From positions 112,808-176,807 of the forward strand of contig NZ_CAJHOB010000007.1 of NCBI RefSeq assembly GCF_905120355.1: DNA of 64,000 bases, in the 5' to 3' direction. Positions within the stretch are counted from its first letter, which is position 1; every line of letters starts with the position of its first letter. Position numbers and translations under genes: made by a program. This document shows, one piece after another, positions 49,165 to 59,554 of this stretch. The DNA is from Azonexus hydrophilus. Its GTDB lineage: Bacteria; Pseudomonadota; Gammaproteobacteria; Burkholderiales; Rhodocyclaceae. The notes below the pieces were generated by a model, which made no database searches, was not told the origin of the DNA, and saw only the letters and a program-made list of their open reading frames with translations.

Positions 49165-50034
49165 TTACTGCAACAGCCGCCACACTGGCTTCAAGTCCTG
49201 CGGCAATTGCGGCAGGCGCCCAAGATCGACATAGCTTTCCTTGACGCCATGAAAATCCGAGCCGCGTGAGGCATGAAACGCGTAGTGACGGGCCAGACGG
49301 GCAAAGTGCAACACGTGATCCGGCGAATGACTGCCACTCATCACCTCGATTGCCTGCCCGCCAAGATCGTGAAATTCATCGAGAAAACGGCGCATTTCAC
49401 CGCCCGACATGCGGTAACGCCCCGGGTGAGCCACCACCGCCACCCCTCCGGCGGCGTGGATCCAGCCCAGCGCGTCAGCCAGCGACACCCAGCGATGCGT
49501 CACGTAACCGGGCTTGCCCGGCACCAGATAGTGCTGAAAGACCCCGCTGGTATCGGGCGCGATACCAATCGAGACCAGATAACGGGCAAAGTGCGCCCGC
49601 GAAATCAGTTGCGGATTGGTCACCAGCGCCCGCGCGCCTTCGAACACACCGGGAATGCCGATCGCAGCCAGCGCATCGCCCATCCGTCGCGCCCGTTCCA
49701 GACGACCACTACGCAGGTCGGTCAGGCCATTGACCAGCTCAGGCTGTTCCGCATTGAATCCCAGGCCGACGATATGGATCGGAATCTCGTTCCATTCAAT
49801 CGAAATTTCGACGCCGTTATAAAACCGCAGCCCCAGCTCTTCAGCCGTCGCACGCGCCACCGCAAGCCCGCCCAGATCGTCGTGATCGGTCAGCGCCCAG
49901 CAATCCACACCATTTGCAGCCGCCCGCGCAGCCACCTCCTGCGGTGGCATCAGGCCATCGGAGACCGTGGAGTGGCAATGAAAATCAAAGTTGGCAGGGG
50001 ACACGAAAGTCGTCAGGAGCGGAAAAAACAGCAT
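49165..50034 (-). CDS. rnm: PHP-domain 5'-3' exoribonuclease RNase AM (YciV-like)
   Basis: 289-residue PHP-domain phosphoesterase. Metal motifs: DFHCHSTVSDG near residue 17, LTDHDDLGG near residue 48, VVAHPGRY near residue 200 and SRGSDFHG near residue 255. In E. coli RNase AM trims 5' ends of rRNAs. The N-terminal 13 residues are hydrophobic; a GTG further in could be the true start. Paired with yciO. Confidence 0.88.
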   Translation of the reverse strand: MLFFPLLTTFVSPANFDFHCHSTVSDGLMPPQEVAARAAANGVDCWALTDHDDLGGLAVARATAEELGLRFYNGVEISIEWNEIPIHIVGLGFNAEQPELVNGLTDLRSGRLERARRMGDALAAIGIPGVFEGARALVTNPQLISRAHFARYLVSIGIAPDTSGVFQHYLVPGKPGYVTHRWVSLADALGWIHAAGGVAVVAHPGRYRMSGGEMRRFLDEFHDLGGQAIEVMSGSHSPDHVLHFARLARHYAFHASRGSDFHGVKESYVDLGRLPQLPQDLKPVWRLLQ

Positions 50035-50082
50035 GGCATTCTAGCACGCCGCATCTGCCGCCCTTGACGTGGCGGCAGGTGT

Positions 50083-50340
50083 TCAAATTTTCCGGACACC
50101 TGAATCGGCTGCCTCAGTCGCCACGAAAAATGCATCCAGACTGCCACACGGTGGCAACAGCAAGCATTTCTTCTTGAGGCAAAACGGCAACACCCACAGC
50201 CGCAGCCCCGGCGCTTTCGGAAACTCGAACACCGGCAGTGCCTTGTTGAACGCATCCGTTCGCGGGTAAATCAAGACCACGGCACCATCACCGTCAAGAT
50301 AGTTCTGGCCGTAGGCGTGAAGCTGATAAAAGTCCCCCTG
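50083..50340 (-). pseudogene. 3' remnant of an McrC-like restriction gene
   Basis: An open stretch of 85 codons, without its own start and preceded by an in-frame TAG, reads GDFYQLHAYGQNYLDGDG, then VLIYPRTDAF, PVFEFP and GLRLWVLPF. This pattern matches, from memory, the C-terminal part of McrC-family proteins of McrBC-type modification-dependent restriction systems. Nothing of mcrB or the rest of mcrC is in the window. The family call rests on motif recognition and needs a profile search. Confidence 0.6.
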
Positions 50341-50430
50341 CTAAAGCGGCCGCTGGCGGATGTCGGCAGGGATCGACGCCCAGCGTTCACGGGCGGGCTT
50401 GGTGAAAGTAGGCAATGATTCGATGGTCAT
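50341..50430 (-). pseudogene. Short ORF fragment fused in frame to the mcrC remnant
   Basis: 29-codon ORF (ATG 50430 to TAG 50343-50341), with MTIESLPTFTKPARERW at its start, directly after the GNAT toxin stop. It shares the frame of the mcrC remnant, separated only by the TAG. It looks like the start of an unrelated small protein joined by deletion; family not known. Confidence 0.4.
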
Positions 50431-50433
50431 GAT

Positions 50434-50934
50434 TCAGCAGACCCAGCGACGGGCGTCCTTCAAGAGCAGTAGCAATTGCTGATCGCGCAGCGGTGACGCG
50501 ACGAACCCGAACCGGGTGTAGAACCTCGCCGCTTCTTCATCGAGGGGATGGGTCAGCATGGCGCGGATGCCGGCCTGCTCGGCAATCAGCATCGTGCGGC
50601 GAATCGCATCCTGCAGCAAACCGAAGCCGATGCCTCGCCCCTGATCCGCTACCGAGACAGCGAGCCTGGCCAGAATCACCACTGGCAACGGATACTGCCC
50701 CATGCCCTTGCGGATGCGCTCCGGCGCCTCCAGTGTGTCGACCTGACCCACGGTCAGGCTGAAGTAGCCCGCCACGCGACCATCGTCCTCGGCAACGACA
50801 AAGGTCTTGGCCGAGCCGCTGCCCTGCGCCTGGCGGGCGTGGCGCAACAGCCAGTCATTCAACGCGGGCTTGCCGCAATCAAAACCATCCAGCAGATGCT
50901 GCGCGGCCAGAGGTTCCGGTGCGCGCAACGTCAC
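50434..50934 (-). CDS. GNAT acetyltransferase toxin (TacT/AtaT type)
   Basis: 166-residue GNAT-fold protein. The start FDCGKPALNDWLLRHARQAQGSGSA-type region, the beta strand VAGYFSLTVGQV, the acetyl-CoA loop DQGRGIGFGLLQDA and the C-terminal EEAARFYTRFGFVASP are typical of tRNA-acetylating toxins of DUF1778-GNAT modules. Overlaps the antitoxin stop by four bases (ATGA). In TacT/AtaT systems the target is aminoacyl-tRNA; specificity here is unknown. Confidence 0.9.
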   Translation of the reverse strand: MTLRAPEPLAAQHLLDGFDCGKPALNDWLLRHARQAQGSGSAKTFVVAEDDGRVAGYFSLTVGQVDTLEAPERIRKGMGQYPLPVVILARLAVSVADQGRGIGFGLLQDAIRRTMLIAEQAGIRAMLTHPLDEEAARFYTRFGFVASPLRDQQLLLLLKDARRWVC

Positions 50935-51224
50935 TTCGTGTCCCAGGGCGCCTTGCGGGCAAACAGGTCACGCAAACCCTCGTTAGCCTGTTCGGGGCGA
51001 TCCAGCAGATCCATCAGGGCCTGATACTGGCTGCCCGAGACCATGAACAATCGTTGATCCAGCAGGGTCTGCTCGGCAGCCAGGCACGCGCTGTCGAGAA
51101 TGAAGTCGGTCAACGACTTGTGGGCCACCTCGGCGGCACGGCGCAATACCACCTCCTGTTCGGGGGTGGCGCGCAGCCCAAGTCGGGCAGAGCGGGTGGA
51201 AGGCGACGATGCAACAGCAGTCAT
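50931..51224 (-). CDS. DUF1778 ribbon-helix-helix antitoxin (TacA/AtaR type)
   Basis: 97-residue antitoxin. RLGLRATPEQEVVLRRAAEV and KSLTDFILDSACLAAEQTL form the RHH DNA-binding domain; the C-terminal part (LFMVSGSQYQALMDLLDRP) wraps the toxin. Antitoxin-first order fits TacAT. The upstream 140 bases before ftsK hold its promoter; no clean boxes were found. Confidence 0.9.
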   Translation of the reverse strand: MTAVASSPSTRSARLGLRATPEQEVVLRRAAEVAHKSLTDFILDSACLAAEQTLLDQRLFMVSGSQYQALMDLLDRPEQANEGLRDLFARKAPWDTK

Positions 51225-51365
51225 GGCAACACCTATTGTGTTAGATCAACTGCTGCGATGTTAGTACAAGTGACGCACACCGTCTAGTTGCATGGGTAAC
51301 CGCTGGCTTTGGTTGACAACGTGACGGCGACACTTCTCTTCAGCGCCCTGCCCCAGCGGCAATCC

Positions 51366-53666
51366 CTATTCCGCCCCGGCAGGTGCCTTGACCAGCACTT
51401 CTCGCCCGCCGCGTCCGTCCATGGTGGAGACCAGGCCGGCCTGCTCCATGGCTTCGATCAGCCGCGCCGAGCGGTTGTAGCCGATACGCAGATGGCGTTG
51501 CACCAGCGAAATGGAGGCCCGCTGATTTTTCAGCACGATCTCCACCGCCTGATCGTAGAGCGGATCGCTTTCGGCATCGCCGCCACCTTCGCCGCCACTA
51601 CCCCCCTCCTCGTCACCCGCCGGGGCAGCGAGGATATCGGCGACGTATTCCGGTGCGCCGGTGGTCTTCAGATGTTCCACTACCCGGTGCACTTCATCGT
51701 CGGAAACGAACGCACCATGCACCCGCGTCGGATAGCCGGTGCCGGGCGCCAGATAGAGCATGTCCCCCATGCCCAGCAGGGCCTCGGCCCCCATCTGGTC
51801 GAGAATGGTGCGCGAGTCGATCTTGCTCGATACCTGGAAAGCAATACGGGTCGGGATGTTGGCTTTGATCAGACCGGTAATCACATCCACTGACGGACGC
51901 TGCGTCGCCAGCACCAGGTGGATACCGGAAGCCCGCGCTTTCTGGGCCAGGCGGGCGATCTGCTCTTCCACCTTCTTGCCCACCACCATCATCAGGTCAG
52001 CCAGCTCATCGATAATAACGACAATATAGGGCACCGTTTTCAGTGGTTCCGGCGCTTCCGGCGTCAGGCTCAGCGGGTTGGGCAGATGCTCGCCCTTCTT
52101 TTCCGCTTCCTTGATCTTGCTGTTCAGACCGGCGATGTTGCGCACGCCCATGGCCGCCATCAATTTGTAGCGTTTCTCCATTTCGGTCACGCACCAGTGC
52201 AGCGCGTTGGACGCCTGTTTCATGTCGGTGACCACCGGCGCCAGAAGATGCGGAATGCCTTCGTAGATCGACAGTTCCAGCATTTTCGGATCGACCATGA
52301 TGAGGCGTACCTGTTCCGGTTCTGCCTTGTAGAGCATGGACAGGATCATGGCGTTGACCCCGACCGATTTACCGGAACCCGTGGTCCCGGCTACCAGCAG
52401 ATGCGGCGTCTTGGCCAGATCGATGACCACCGGCAGACCGCCGATATCCTTGCCCAGACAAGCCGTGAGCGGACTGGCCATATTGTTGTAAGGCTGGCTG
52501 GAAATGATTTCGGTCAGTTTGACGATCTGCCGTTTCGGGTTAGGCAGTTCCAGCGCCATGCAGGATTTACCCGGCACCGTTTCGACCACGCGGATCGCCA
52601 CCAGCGCCAACGCACGCGCCAGGTCACGGGCGAGATTGACGATCTGCGCGCCCTTCACTCCGACGGCCGGCTCGATCTCGTAGCGGGTCACCACCGGCCC
52701 CGGCAACGCCGCCACCACCTTTACCTGCACGCCGAAATCAGCCAGCTTGCGCTCGATCAGGCGCGAAGTGTATTCGAGCGTTTCCGGGCTGATGGTTTCG
52801 GTCGCGACCGGCGCCGGGTCGAGCAGATGCAGCGGCGGCAGGGTGCCGCCGACGATGGCTTCGGGGAACAGCAACGCCTGTTTTTCGCGATCGACGCGCT
52901 TTTCCGCTTTTTTCGACACCGGCACTTCCACCGGTGCCGGCGTTTCGATCAGGATCGGCTCGTGCAGTTCTTCGCGCCGCTTTTCTTCTTCCACCACCAC
53001 CTCGCGCTGCTGCGCCATTTCCTTGCCGATGCGTCGGTCGCGCCAGGCGTCGATACGGCCATGCACCAGCAGAAAGATCGTTTCCAGAATCAGGCCGAGT
53101 TTTTCAAAGGCCCACAACCAGGACATGCCCGAAAACACGCTCCAGGCCAGAGCCAGTGTCGCCAGCAGGAACAAGGTGGCGCCAGTAAACCCCAGGTTGC
53201 TGGCGAGCCAGCGGCTCCCTTCCAGCCCCAGCACCCCGCCCGGCGCCAGCGGCAACTCGGTACCTGACGTGTAGAAGCGCAAAGCTTCCAGCGCACAACT
53301 AGCCAGCAACAGAACCAGAAACCCCGGCACAACGGCAAACCACGGCGGCGAGCTTTTCTGTCCGGAATGCAGGCGACGAAATCCCCACCACACCCACATC
53401 CCCAGCAACACGACCCACCACCAGGCAGACAGGCCAAATACATAGAGCAGCACATCCGCCACCCAGGCCCCCAGACGCCCGGCCGGATTCTGCAATGCCC
53501 CGGCCCCGACCGCATTCGACCAGCCCGGATCGCTCCGCTGGAAGCCCCACAGTGCCATGACGAGAAACACCATCAACGCCCCCACGCCCAGCCAGCGGGA
53601 TTCCTGGAGCAAGTGCCCGATCTTGTCGGGCATCGGGGTGTTGTCAGTTCGGCGGGCCATACTCAT
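51366..53666 (-). CDS. ftsK: DNA translocase FtsK
   Basis: 766-residue divisome protein that pumps chromosome ends to dif. Four N-terminal membrane helices (within about residues 20-170), a moderate linker, the motor with Walker [14 protein letters not shown] near residue 430 and Walker [13 protein letters not shown], and a C-terminal gamma winged helix ([19 protein letters not shown]) that reads KOPS. ATG 53666 (MSMARR) taken. Divergent from trxB. Confidence 0.97.
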   Translation of the reverse strand: MSMARRTDNTPMPDKIGHLLQESRWLGVGALMVFLVMALWGFQRSDPGWSNAVGAGALQNPAGRLGAWVADVLLYVFGLSAWWWVVLLGMWVWWGFRRLHSGQKSSPPWFAVVPGFLVLLLASCALEALRFYTSGTELPLAPGGVLGLEGSRWLASNLGFTGATLFLLATLALAWSVFSGMSWLWAFEKLGLILETIFLLVHGRIDAWRDRRIGKEMAQQREVVVEEEKRREELHEPILIETPAPVEVPVSKKAEKRVDREKQALLFPEAIVGGTLPPLHLLDPAPVATETISPETLEYTSRLIERKLADFGVQVKVVAALPGPVVTRYEIEPAVGVKGAQIVNLARDLARALALVAIRVVETVPGKSCMALELPNPKRQIVKLTEIISSQPYNNMASPLTACLGKDIGGLPVVIDLAKTPHLLVAGTTGSGKSVGVNAMILSMLYKAEPEQVRLIMVDPKMLELSIYEGIPHLLAPVVTDMKQASNALHWCVTEMEKRYKLMAAMGVRNIAGLNSKIKEAEKKGEHLPNPLSLTPEAPEPLKTVPYIVVIIDELADLMMVVGKKVEEQIARLAQKARASGIHLVLATQRPSVDVITGLIKANIPTRIAFQVSSKIDSRTILDQMGAEALLGMGDMLYLAPGTGYPTRVHGAFVSDDEVHRVVEHLKTTGAPEYVADILAAPAGDEEGGSGGEGGGDAESDPLYDQAVEIVLKNQRASISLVQRHLRIGYNRSARLIEAMEQAGLVSTMDGRGGREVLVKAPAGAE

Positions 53667-53727
53667 AAGTCTATTTCCTGGGGCGATAAGTTAGGCAAAT
53701 CATTTTGCTTCATATAGTTATCGTACG

Positions 53728-53733
53728 ATTATA
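53728..53733 (-). promoter_or_regulatory. Candidate ftsK -10 box overlapping a 10-bp palindrome
   Basis: TATAAT on the minus strand 62 bases before the ftsK ATG. It overlaps the perfect palindrome ATCGTACGAT (53720-53729), a possible operator. No good -35 is present. Confidence 0.35.
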
Positions 53734-53808
53734 AACCGTTTTCTAAAACCCACCTGCAAGTAGCGACCCAAATCGGTTACCCTCTCGCTACAGAACAGCG
53801 TTTATTAG

Positions 53809-54810
<1,002 letters not shown>

Positions 54811-54827
54811 CCTCCCCCGCTTTCCAC

Positions 54828-54852
54828 AATCCCGCTGCGGCGGGATTTTTTT
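54828..54852 (+). terminator. Terminator after trxB
   Basis: 8-bp stem (54828-54835 with 54840-54847, four-base loop) running into seven Ts on the plus strand. Confidence 0.9.
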
Positions 54853-54901
54853 GTGCACTTTTCCTTCGCCCGCTCCGTGCATGCCCCGAGCCGCCCGCAG
54901 T

Positions 54902-54930
54902 TTGACCCCCCCTGCAAAAGCGAGTAGCGT
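54902..54930 (+). promoter_or_regulatory. Candidate promoter for hppA
   Basis: TTGACC (54902-54907), 17-base spacer, TAGCGT (54925-54930), about 110 bases before hppA. The same TTGAC...TAGCGT pattern with the same spacing lies before aroA-cmk. The -10 match is poor, so this is tentative. Confidence 0.3.
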
Positions 54931-55041
54931 GGCCCCATTCCAAGCTGCATGTCGTATCCGTTTTACCGGCCCCACATCACCGACGCATGTTCATTGCGTT
55001 GATCCAGCAGTTTTACGTCTGTCTCTCGAGGGGGGAAGATT

Positions 55042-57084
55042 ATGTCTTCAGCACTGTGGTTGGCGTTGTCATGTGCCGTACTGGCGGTACTCTACGGTTG
55101 GCTTTCCAGTCGTTCCATCCTGGCCCTGCCTGCGGGCAATGAGCGCATGCAGGACATTGCCCGGGCCATTCAGGAAGGGGCCGCTGCGTATCTGAGCCGG
55201 CAATACAAAACGATCGCGCTGGTCGGCGTCATCATCGCGGTACTCATTGCCATCTTCCTTGGCCTGGCGACTGCACTCGGCTTCGTGGTGGGTGCCGTTC
55301 TCTCCGGCGCTGCCGGCTTCATTGGCATGAACGTTTCCGTCCGTGCCAACGTACGCACCGCCGAAGCAGCCCGTGGCGGCATTGCGCCAGCGCTGGCGGT
55401 GGCTTTCAAAGGCGGCGCCATCACCGGCATGCTGGTGGTCGGCCTGGGGCTACTCGGCATTGCCGGCTACTACGGCGGCATGCTGGCTGCAGGCCTGTCG
55501 CAGGATAATGCCCTGCACGCCTTGATCGGCCTGGCTTTCGGTTCATCCCTGATTTCCATCTTTGCCCGGCTCGGCGGTGGCATCTTCACCAAAGGCGCCG
55601 ACGTGGGCGCCGACCTGGTTGGCAAAGTGGAGGCCGGCATCCCCGAGGACGACCCGCGCAACCCGGCGGTCATCGCCGACAACGTCGGTGACAACGTCGG
55701 CGACTGCGCCGGCATGGCCGCCGATCTGTTCGAAACCTACGTCGTCACGGTCGTCGCCACCATGGTGCTCGGCGCGTTGATGCTGAAAACCTCGAACGTG
55801 CTGGGCGAAGCGCTCATTCTCTATCCACTCGCCCTGGGCGCGGTATCGATCATCGCCTCCATTGTCGGCTGCTATTTCGTACGCACCTCCGACGGCGGCA
55901 AGATCATGGGGGCCTTGTACAAGGGCCTGATCGTTGCCGGCGTACTCGCCCTCGCCTTCTACTACCCGGTGACCGCCTGGCTGATTGGCGCAGGAGACAG
56001 CGCAGTCCAGGTCACCACCGGCAGCATGTTTGCCTGTGCCGTCATCGGTCTGGCCCTGACCGCCGCCATGGTCTGGATCACCGAGTACTACACCGGCACT
56101 GAATACGCCCCGGTCAGGCACGTTGCCGCTTCCTGTCAGACCGGCCACGCCACCAACATCATCGCCGGCATCGGTATCTCGATGAAATCCACCGCCTGGC
56201 CGGTACTCTCGGTGTGCGCCTCGATCTGGGCCGCCTACTCGATCGGTGGCCTCTACGGCCTGGCAATTGCCGCCACCTCCATGCTCTCCATGGCGGGAAT
56301 CGTCGTTGCTCTCGACGCTTACGGACCGATCACCGACAACGCCGGCGGCATCGCCGAAATGGCGGAACTGCCGGCTGAGGTACGTAACGTCACCGACCCG
56401 CTGGATGCCGTCGGCAACACCACCAAGGCCGTCACCAAGGGCTATGCCATCGGCTCGGCCGGCCTCGCCGCCCTGGTCCTGTTCGCCGACTACACCCACG
56501 CCCTGGAAGCCGCTACCGGCAAGGTCTTCACCTTTGACCTGTCCAACCACATGGTCATCATCGGCCTCTTCATCGGCGGCCTGATTCCTTACCTGTTCGG
56601 CGCCATGGCCATGGAAGCCGTGGGCCGCTCGGCAGGTGCCGTGGTAGTGGAAGTCCGCCGCCAGTTCAAGGAAATCCCCGGCATCATGGAAGGCACGGCC
56701 AAGCCCGACTATTCACGCGCGGTAGATATGCTGACCGTAGCGGCGATCAAGGAAATGATGATCCCTTCCATCCTGCCCGTTGCCGTGCCCATCATCATCG
56801 GCCTGCTACTCGGCCCACAGGCCCTGGGGGGGCTGCTGGTCGGCACCATCGTCACCGGCCTGTTCGTCGCCATCTCAATGACCACCGGCGGCGGCGCCTG
56901 GGACAACGCCAAGAAATACATTGAAGACGGCAATTTCGGCGGTAAAGGCTCTGATGCCCATAAAGCTGCCGTCACCGGCGACACTGTCGGCGACCCCTAC
57001 AAGGACACCGCCGGCCCGGCAGTGAACCCACTGATCAAGATCATCAATCTGGTGGCACTGCTGATCGTACCGCTGATCGTCTGA
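55042..57084 (+). CDS. hppA: Membrane proton-pumping pyrophosphatase
   Basis: 680-residue, about 16-helix H+-translocating pyrophosphatase. Catalytic motifs [19 protein letters not shown] and [18 protein letters not shown], then [18 protein letters not shown] near the C-terminus. The determinant segment reads GNTTKA; Lys at this place is the mark of the K+-independent, proton-pumping class, while K+-dependent enzymes carry Ala. It conserves energy from PPi in low-energy states. Start ATG 55042 behind an AGGGGGAAG-type Shine-Dalgarno. A long terminator follows. Confidence 0.96.
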   Translation: MSSALWLALSCAVLAVLYGWLSSRSILALPAGNERMQDIARAIQEGAAAYLSRQYKTIALVGVIIAVLIAIFLGLATALGFVVGAVLSGAAGFIGMNVSVRANVRTAEAARGGIAPALAVAFKGGAITGMLVVGLGLLGIAGYYGGMLAAGLSQDNALHALIGLAFGSSLISIFARLGGGIFTKGADVGADLVGKVEAGIPEDDPRNPAVIADNVGDNVGDCAGMAADLFETYVVTVVATMVLGALMLKTSNVLGEALILYPLALGAVSIIASIVGCYFVRTSDGGKIMGALYKGLIVAGVLALAFYYPVTAWLIGAGDSAVQVTTGSMFACAVIGLALTAAMVWITEYYTGTEYAPVRHVAASCQTGHATNIIAGIGISMKSTAWPVLSVCASIWAAYSIGGLYGLAIAATSMLSMAGIVVALDAYGPITDNAGGIAEMAELPAEVRNVTDPLDAVGNTTKAVTKGYAIGSAGLAALVLFADYTHALEAATGKVFTFDLSNHMVIIGLFIGGLIPYLFGAMAMEAVGRSAGAVVVEVRRQFKEIPGIMEGTAKPDYSRAVDMLTVAAIKEMMIPSILPVAVPIIIGLLLGPQALGGLLVGTIVTGLFVAISMTTGGGAWDNAKKYIEDGNFGGKGSDAHKAAVTGDTVGDPYKDTAGPAVNPLIKIINLVALLIVPLIV

Positions 57085-57091
57085 CCCCACC

Positions 57092-57140
57092 CTGGCCTGG
57101 CAGTCCCGATTCTCCCGAATCGGCCACCAGGCCAGTTTTT
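57092..57140 (+). terminator. Two-tier terminator after hppA
   Basis: Outer 9-bp stem (57092-57100 with 57127-57135) encloses a second hairpin of about seven base pairs; five Ts follow at 57136-57140. Confidence 0.9.
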
Positions 57141-57153
57141 CGGGAATTACCGT

Positions 57154-57181
57154 TTGACCCCTCCGCACTTTCTGTTAGAAT
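57154..57181 (+). promoter_or_regulatory. Promoter of tRNA-Ser
   Basis: TTGACC (57154-57159), 16-base spacer, TAGAAT (57176-57181), then a GC-rich GCGCGGC discriminator, typical of stringently controlled stable-RNA promoters. Confidence 0.7.
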
Positions 57182-57192
57182 GCGCGGCTTCC

Positions 57193-57283
<91 letters not shown>

Positions 57284-57287
57284 GTAC

Positions 57288-57332
57288 AAAAGAAAAACCG
57301 CTCAGCACAACGCTCAGCGGTTTTTTTCTTTT
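57288..57332 (+). terminator. Terminator after tRNA-Ser
   Basis: Stem core 57296-57302 with 57316-57322, extended by A and T runs; seven Ts follow on the plus strand. Confidence 0.85.
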
Positions 57333-57407
57333 GTCGAGTCACCAGCTAGCTGAAGTGTAGCTGGCTCAAGAACTTATCTTTACGCGCTAGCCAGCAAGCC
57401 CGCCGTG

Positions 57408-57440
57408 TATGAAAACGCCGTCGATGACTGCGTTTTCATA
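57408..57440. repeat. Perfect 11-bp inverted repeat in the gap after tRNA-Ser
   Basis: TATGAAAACGC (57408-57418) and its exact complement (57430-57440) separated by 11 bases, with no T run. It lies in the 57333-57571 gap, where the only ORF is a 61-codon minus-strand frame (57380-57565, GTG start) with no recognisable product. It could be a remnant of a mobile element end or a regulatory hairpin. Confidence 0.6.
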
Positions 57441-57571
57441 AGGATCCAAATTGCATCTACCGAGGTGGTCTCATCAGCGTCAAACGCCACGACCTCTCCG
57501 CTAGGTTTTCCAAATCCAGAGCAGAGCCCCCTGCCAGGAACTTCGAGAGGGGCGACGGCGTTCACGGGGAG

Positions 57572-58036
57572 TTACCGCTCGGCGCTGCACTTGCCGGGAA
57601 GCGCCATCTCCAGTTCCGCAATGTCCGCCTTGCCTTGTTCTTCCGAAACCTGCTCCAGATCAGCGCCGCCGACGAAAGCGCCCATCTTGATGAACTGCCG
57701 GATGAAATAGTTCTTCCCCGCCTCAAGCATCAACTCCAGTGCGTTCGGAGAAAATTCAGATTCGGTTTCGATCTTGTGTGTCTCCCCGCCCTTGACCTGC
57801 GTATGGAAAAACACATTCGGCGCGCTCTCGCCAACGCACTTGCCATCAATCCACAGGTCTTTCTTCAACGACTTGCCAACAAAACTGTTGCGGTAAATGT
57901 AAACCCCGGCCTTGCCTTCGCTGGGCGCTTCAAACTGCTTCGCCTTCGCCGAGGCTTCCGGTGAGGCCATGTCGACAGAAGCGCAGCCGGTAATCAATAC
58001 GGCGGCAAGCAGGGATAAAGAGGCAAAGTGACGCAT
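57572..58036 (-). CDS. DUF2846-type lipoprotein
   Basis: 154-residue lipoprotein: signal MRHFASLSLLAAVLITGC with lipobox ITGC (Cys18). The mature part begins ASVDMASPEASAKAKQFE and continues with GKAGVYIYRNSFVGKSLKKD and EAGKNYFIRQFIKMGAF, as in DUF2846 proteins. Function unknown. It sits at the edge of the accessory region next to a second lipoprotein. Confidence 0.85.
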   Translation of the reverse strand: MRHFASLSLLAAVLITGCASVDMASPEASAKAKQFEAPSEGKAGVYIYRNSFVGKSLKKDLWIDGKCVGESAPNVFFHTQVKGGETHKIETESEFSPNALELMLEAGKNYFIRQFIKMGAFVGGADLEQVSEEQGKADIAELEMALPGKCSAER

Positions 58037-58129
58037 GAAAATTCCTTTCAGTTAAAAAAGACGGTTTTTCAAAAACAGGGCATCCATTGTTCTATTTCAA
58101 CGTCAGATCAAAATGGACGATGGATATAA

Positions 58130-58684
58130 TTATCTTGGAACAATGACAGGAATAAACATAGGCGATGGGGGAGCCGGGGGTCGCATCATTTCTTTTCCTT
58201 CTGCCACACTGACTCCGCGTGCCTTGATTATTTCATACACACGCTTTGTCGCTTCCGTATCGTGATAACCCCCGTCATCAATCATCACACTCAATGCACT
58301 CTGGCGACGAGACTCAATCAGTTGCACCTGATTAGTCCGAAGGCGCGATGCCAGAGCAACCTGGCTCAGGGTCGACAGATCAACTCGCAGTATTTCTTTG
58401 TATTTAAGTGCCGTAGCATCCCAACTCTGCACATAGAGTTTTTGGGGGGTCAAAGCGAAGGTGCAGAAATGATAGGAACCCGTATTAGAGCCAGGCGTGG
58501 AGATCAGCAGCGAGCAGCGGCCATGCTCTACGATTGGGCCACCAATGTCAGGAAAATCTTTACTGACCTGAGCCGCGAACTGCGTTCGATCATAATAAAC
58601 CGTGGCCTTATCAAGCGGTGTCGTGCTGCAACCGGACAGTAAAACAGCACCAATGATAAATAGTTTTGCATACAGATTGCGCAT
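58130..58684 (-). CDS. Hypothetical lipoprotein
   Basis: 184-residue lipoprotein: signal MRNLYAKLFIIGAVLLSGC with lipobox LSGC (Cys19), then a globular part with several Cys and a Pro/Met-rich end. ATG 58684 chosen because the longer open frame upstream has no signal. Family not recognised. Base composition is lower in GC than the core genome. Confidence 0.72.
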   Translation of the reverse strand: MRNLYAKLFIIGAVLLSGCSTTPLDKATVYYDRTQFAAQVSKDFPDIGGPIVEHGRCSLLISTPGSNTGSYHFCTFALTPQKLYVQSWDATALKYKEILRVDLSTLSQVALASRLRTNQVQLIESRRQSALSVMIDDGGYHDTEATKRVYEIIKARGVSVAEGKEMMRPPAPPSPMFIPVIVPR

Positions 58685-58748
58685 GGTTGCTCTGCTCCTT
58701 TCAATAATAAAAACACCGGGGCGTCGTAATTTAATCAATATGCCCTCC

Positions 58749-59259
58749 TCAACGTCGGTAAGCATCGAGGGCGGCTTGCGTCCAGCTATCCCACGCCCAG
58801 ATCGCCAAGCCACCAACACACAGGCCGATGAAAAACTTGGCGGCAAATGGGAGTTTTGCGGGTTTCACTAGATTGTGGTTAATGGCGTAAGCGATGCCGC
58901 CAATGAAAATCCCATTCAGGGCAGCAATCAGCGTGCGGCCAATCTCCTTAAAGGCTTCTAGATCAGCCAAGGGAAACAAGCCGCTCAAGCCGGGTGAAGG
59001 CGAGCCGTCCAGCGTTGCGCCGACGAAGATCAGCGGCAACGCCAACAGCATCGGCCAGCCCCAGATCAGATCATTGAGCAAGGGATAACGCCAGATCAGC
59101 AGGCGGACTTTTTCATCGAGGCTGCAGGGGGCATCCGCAGGCGCGGGGGCACCCTGCTCCTGCTGGCGCTCGGCAATCTCGGTGTCGAATTGGCTACGGG
59201 TGCGCCAGCGTTGGTAGCGGGTTTTGAGAAGGCCAACTATTCCAATTGACCCAAAAAAA
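58749..59259 (-). pseudogene. 3' part of a frameshifted multi-pass membrane protein
   Basis: Continuous open frame with no start codon of its own at the beginning; the first usable start is TTG 59081. It encodes GLLKTRYQRWRTRSQFDTE, an acidic Gln-rich linker, then hydrophobic helices (LLALPLIFVGATL, FIGGIAYAINHN, FFIGLCVGGLAIWAW). It is the exact -1 continuation of the 59237-59554 ORF across the 7-T tract at 59259-59253; together they would make about 268 residues. The DNA is GC-rich, unlike the 5' part. Confidence 0.6.
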
Positions 59260-59554
59260 TACCTACACTCCCAATAAATAAGCCCAAACGAGCATGCTGC
59301 CGCATCTGTTCCAGCCCCCTCGTAACTTCTCGACCCAAAATCGGGTCTAAAGCCGCAAGGTATAAATCAATATATCTCCCGAAAAAAATTGCAAACACCC
59401 CAATAAAAACACCTCGCAGCAAACCAACGAATGACAAAACATCAATAAACCCACCGGGAACAGTGCACTTTCCTTTATACTCAAACGGTTTCGTTAGCTT
59501 TTGTGTTTCCCAATATTTATTCCATTTCCCCCAAAATTGCTCATGCCAATTCAT
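59237..59554 (-). CDS. Membrane protein, candidate immunity protein of the orphan toxin module (5' part)
   Basis: 105-residue ORF overlapping the upstream toxin-like gene by four bases (ATGA). It opens MNWHEQFWGKWNKYWE, then hydrophobic segments FVGLLRGVFIGVFAIFFG and LGLFIGSVGIFLG. It stops three codons after a run of seven Ts that reads T-TTT-TTG in frame, a possible -1 slippery heptamer; slipping gives entry to the long GC-rich frame downstream. A membrane immunity protein would suggest a membrane-acting toxin, which is inference. The DNA is AT-rich. Confidence 0.55.
   Translation of the reverse strand: MNWHEQFWGKWNKYWETQKLTKPFEYKGKCTVPGGFIDVLSFVGLLRGVFIGVFAIFFGRYIDLYLAALDPILGREVTRGLEQMRQHARLGLFIGSVGIFLGQLE

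Noticed and set aside
57572..57964. Plus-strand ORFs opposite the DUF2846 lipoprotein
   Set aside because: The minus-strand gene has a clear lipoprotein signal; the plus frames have none.
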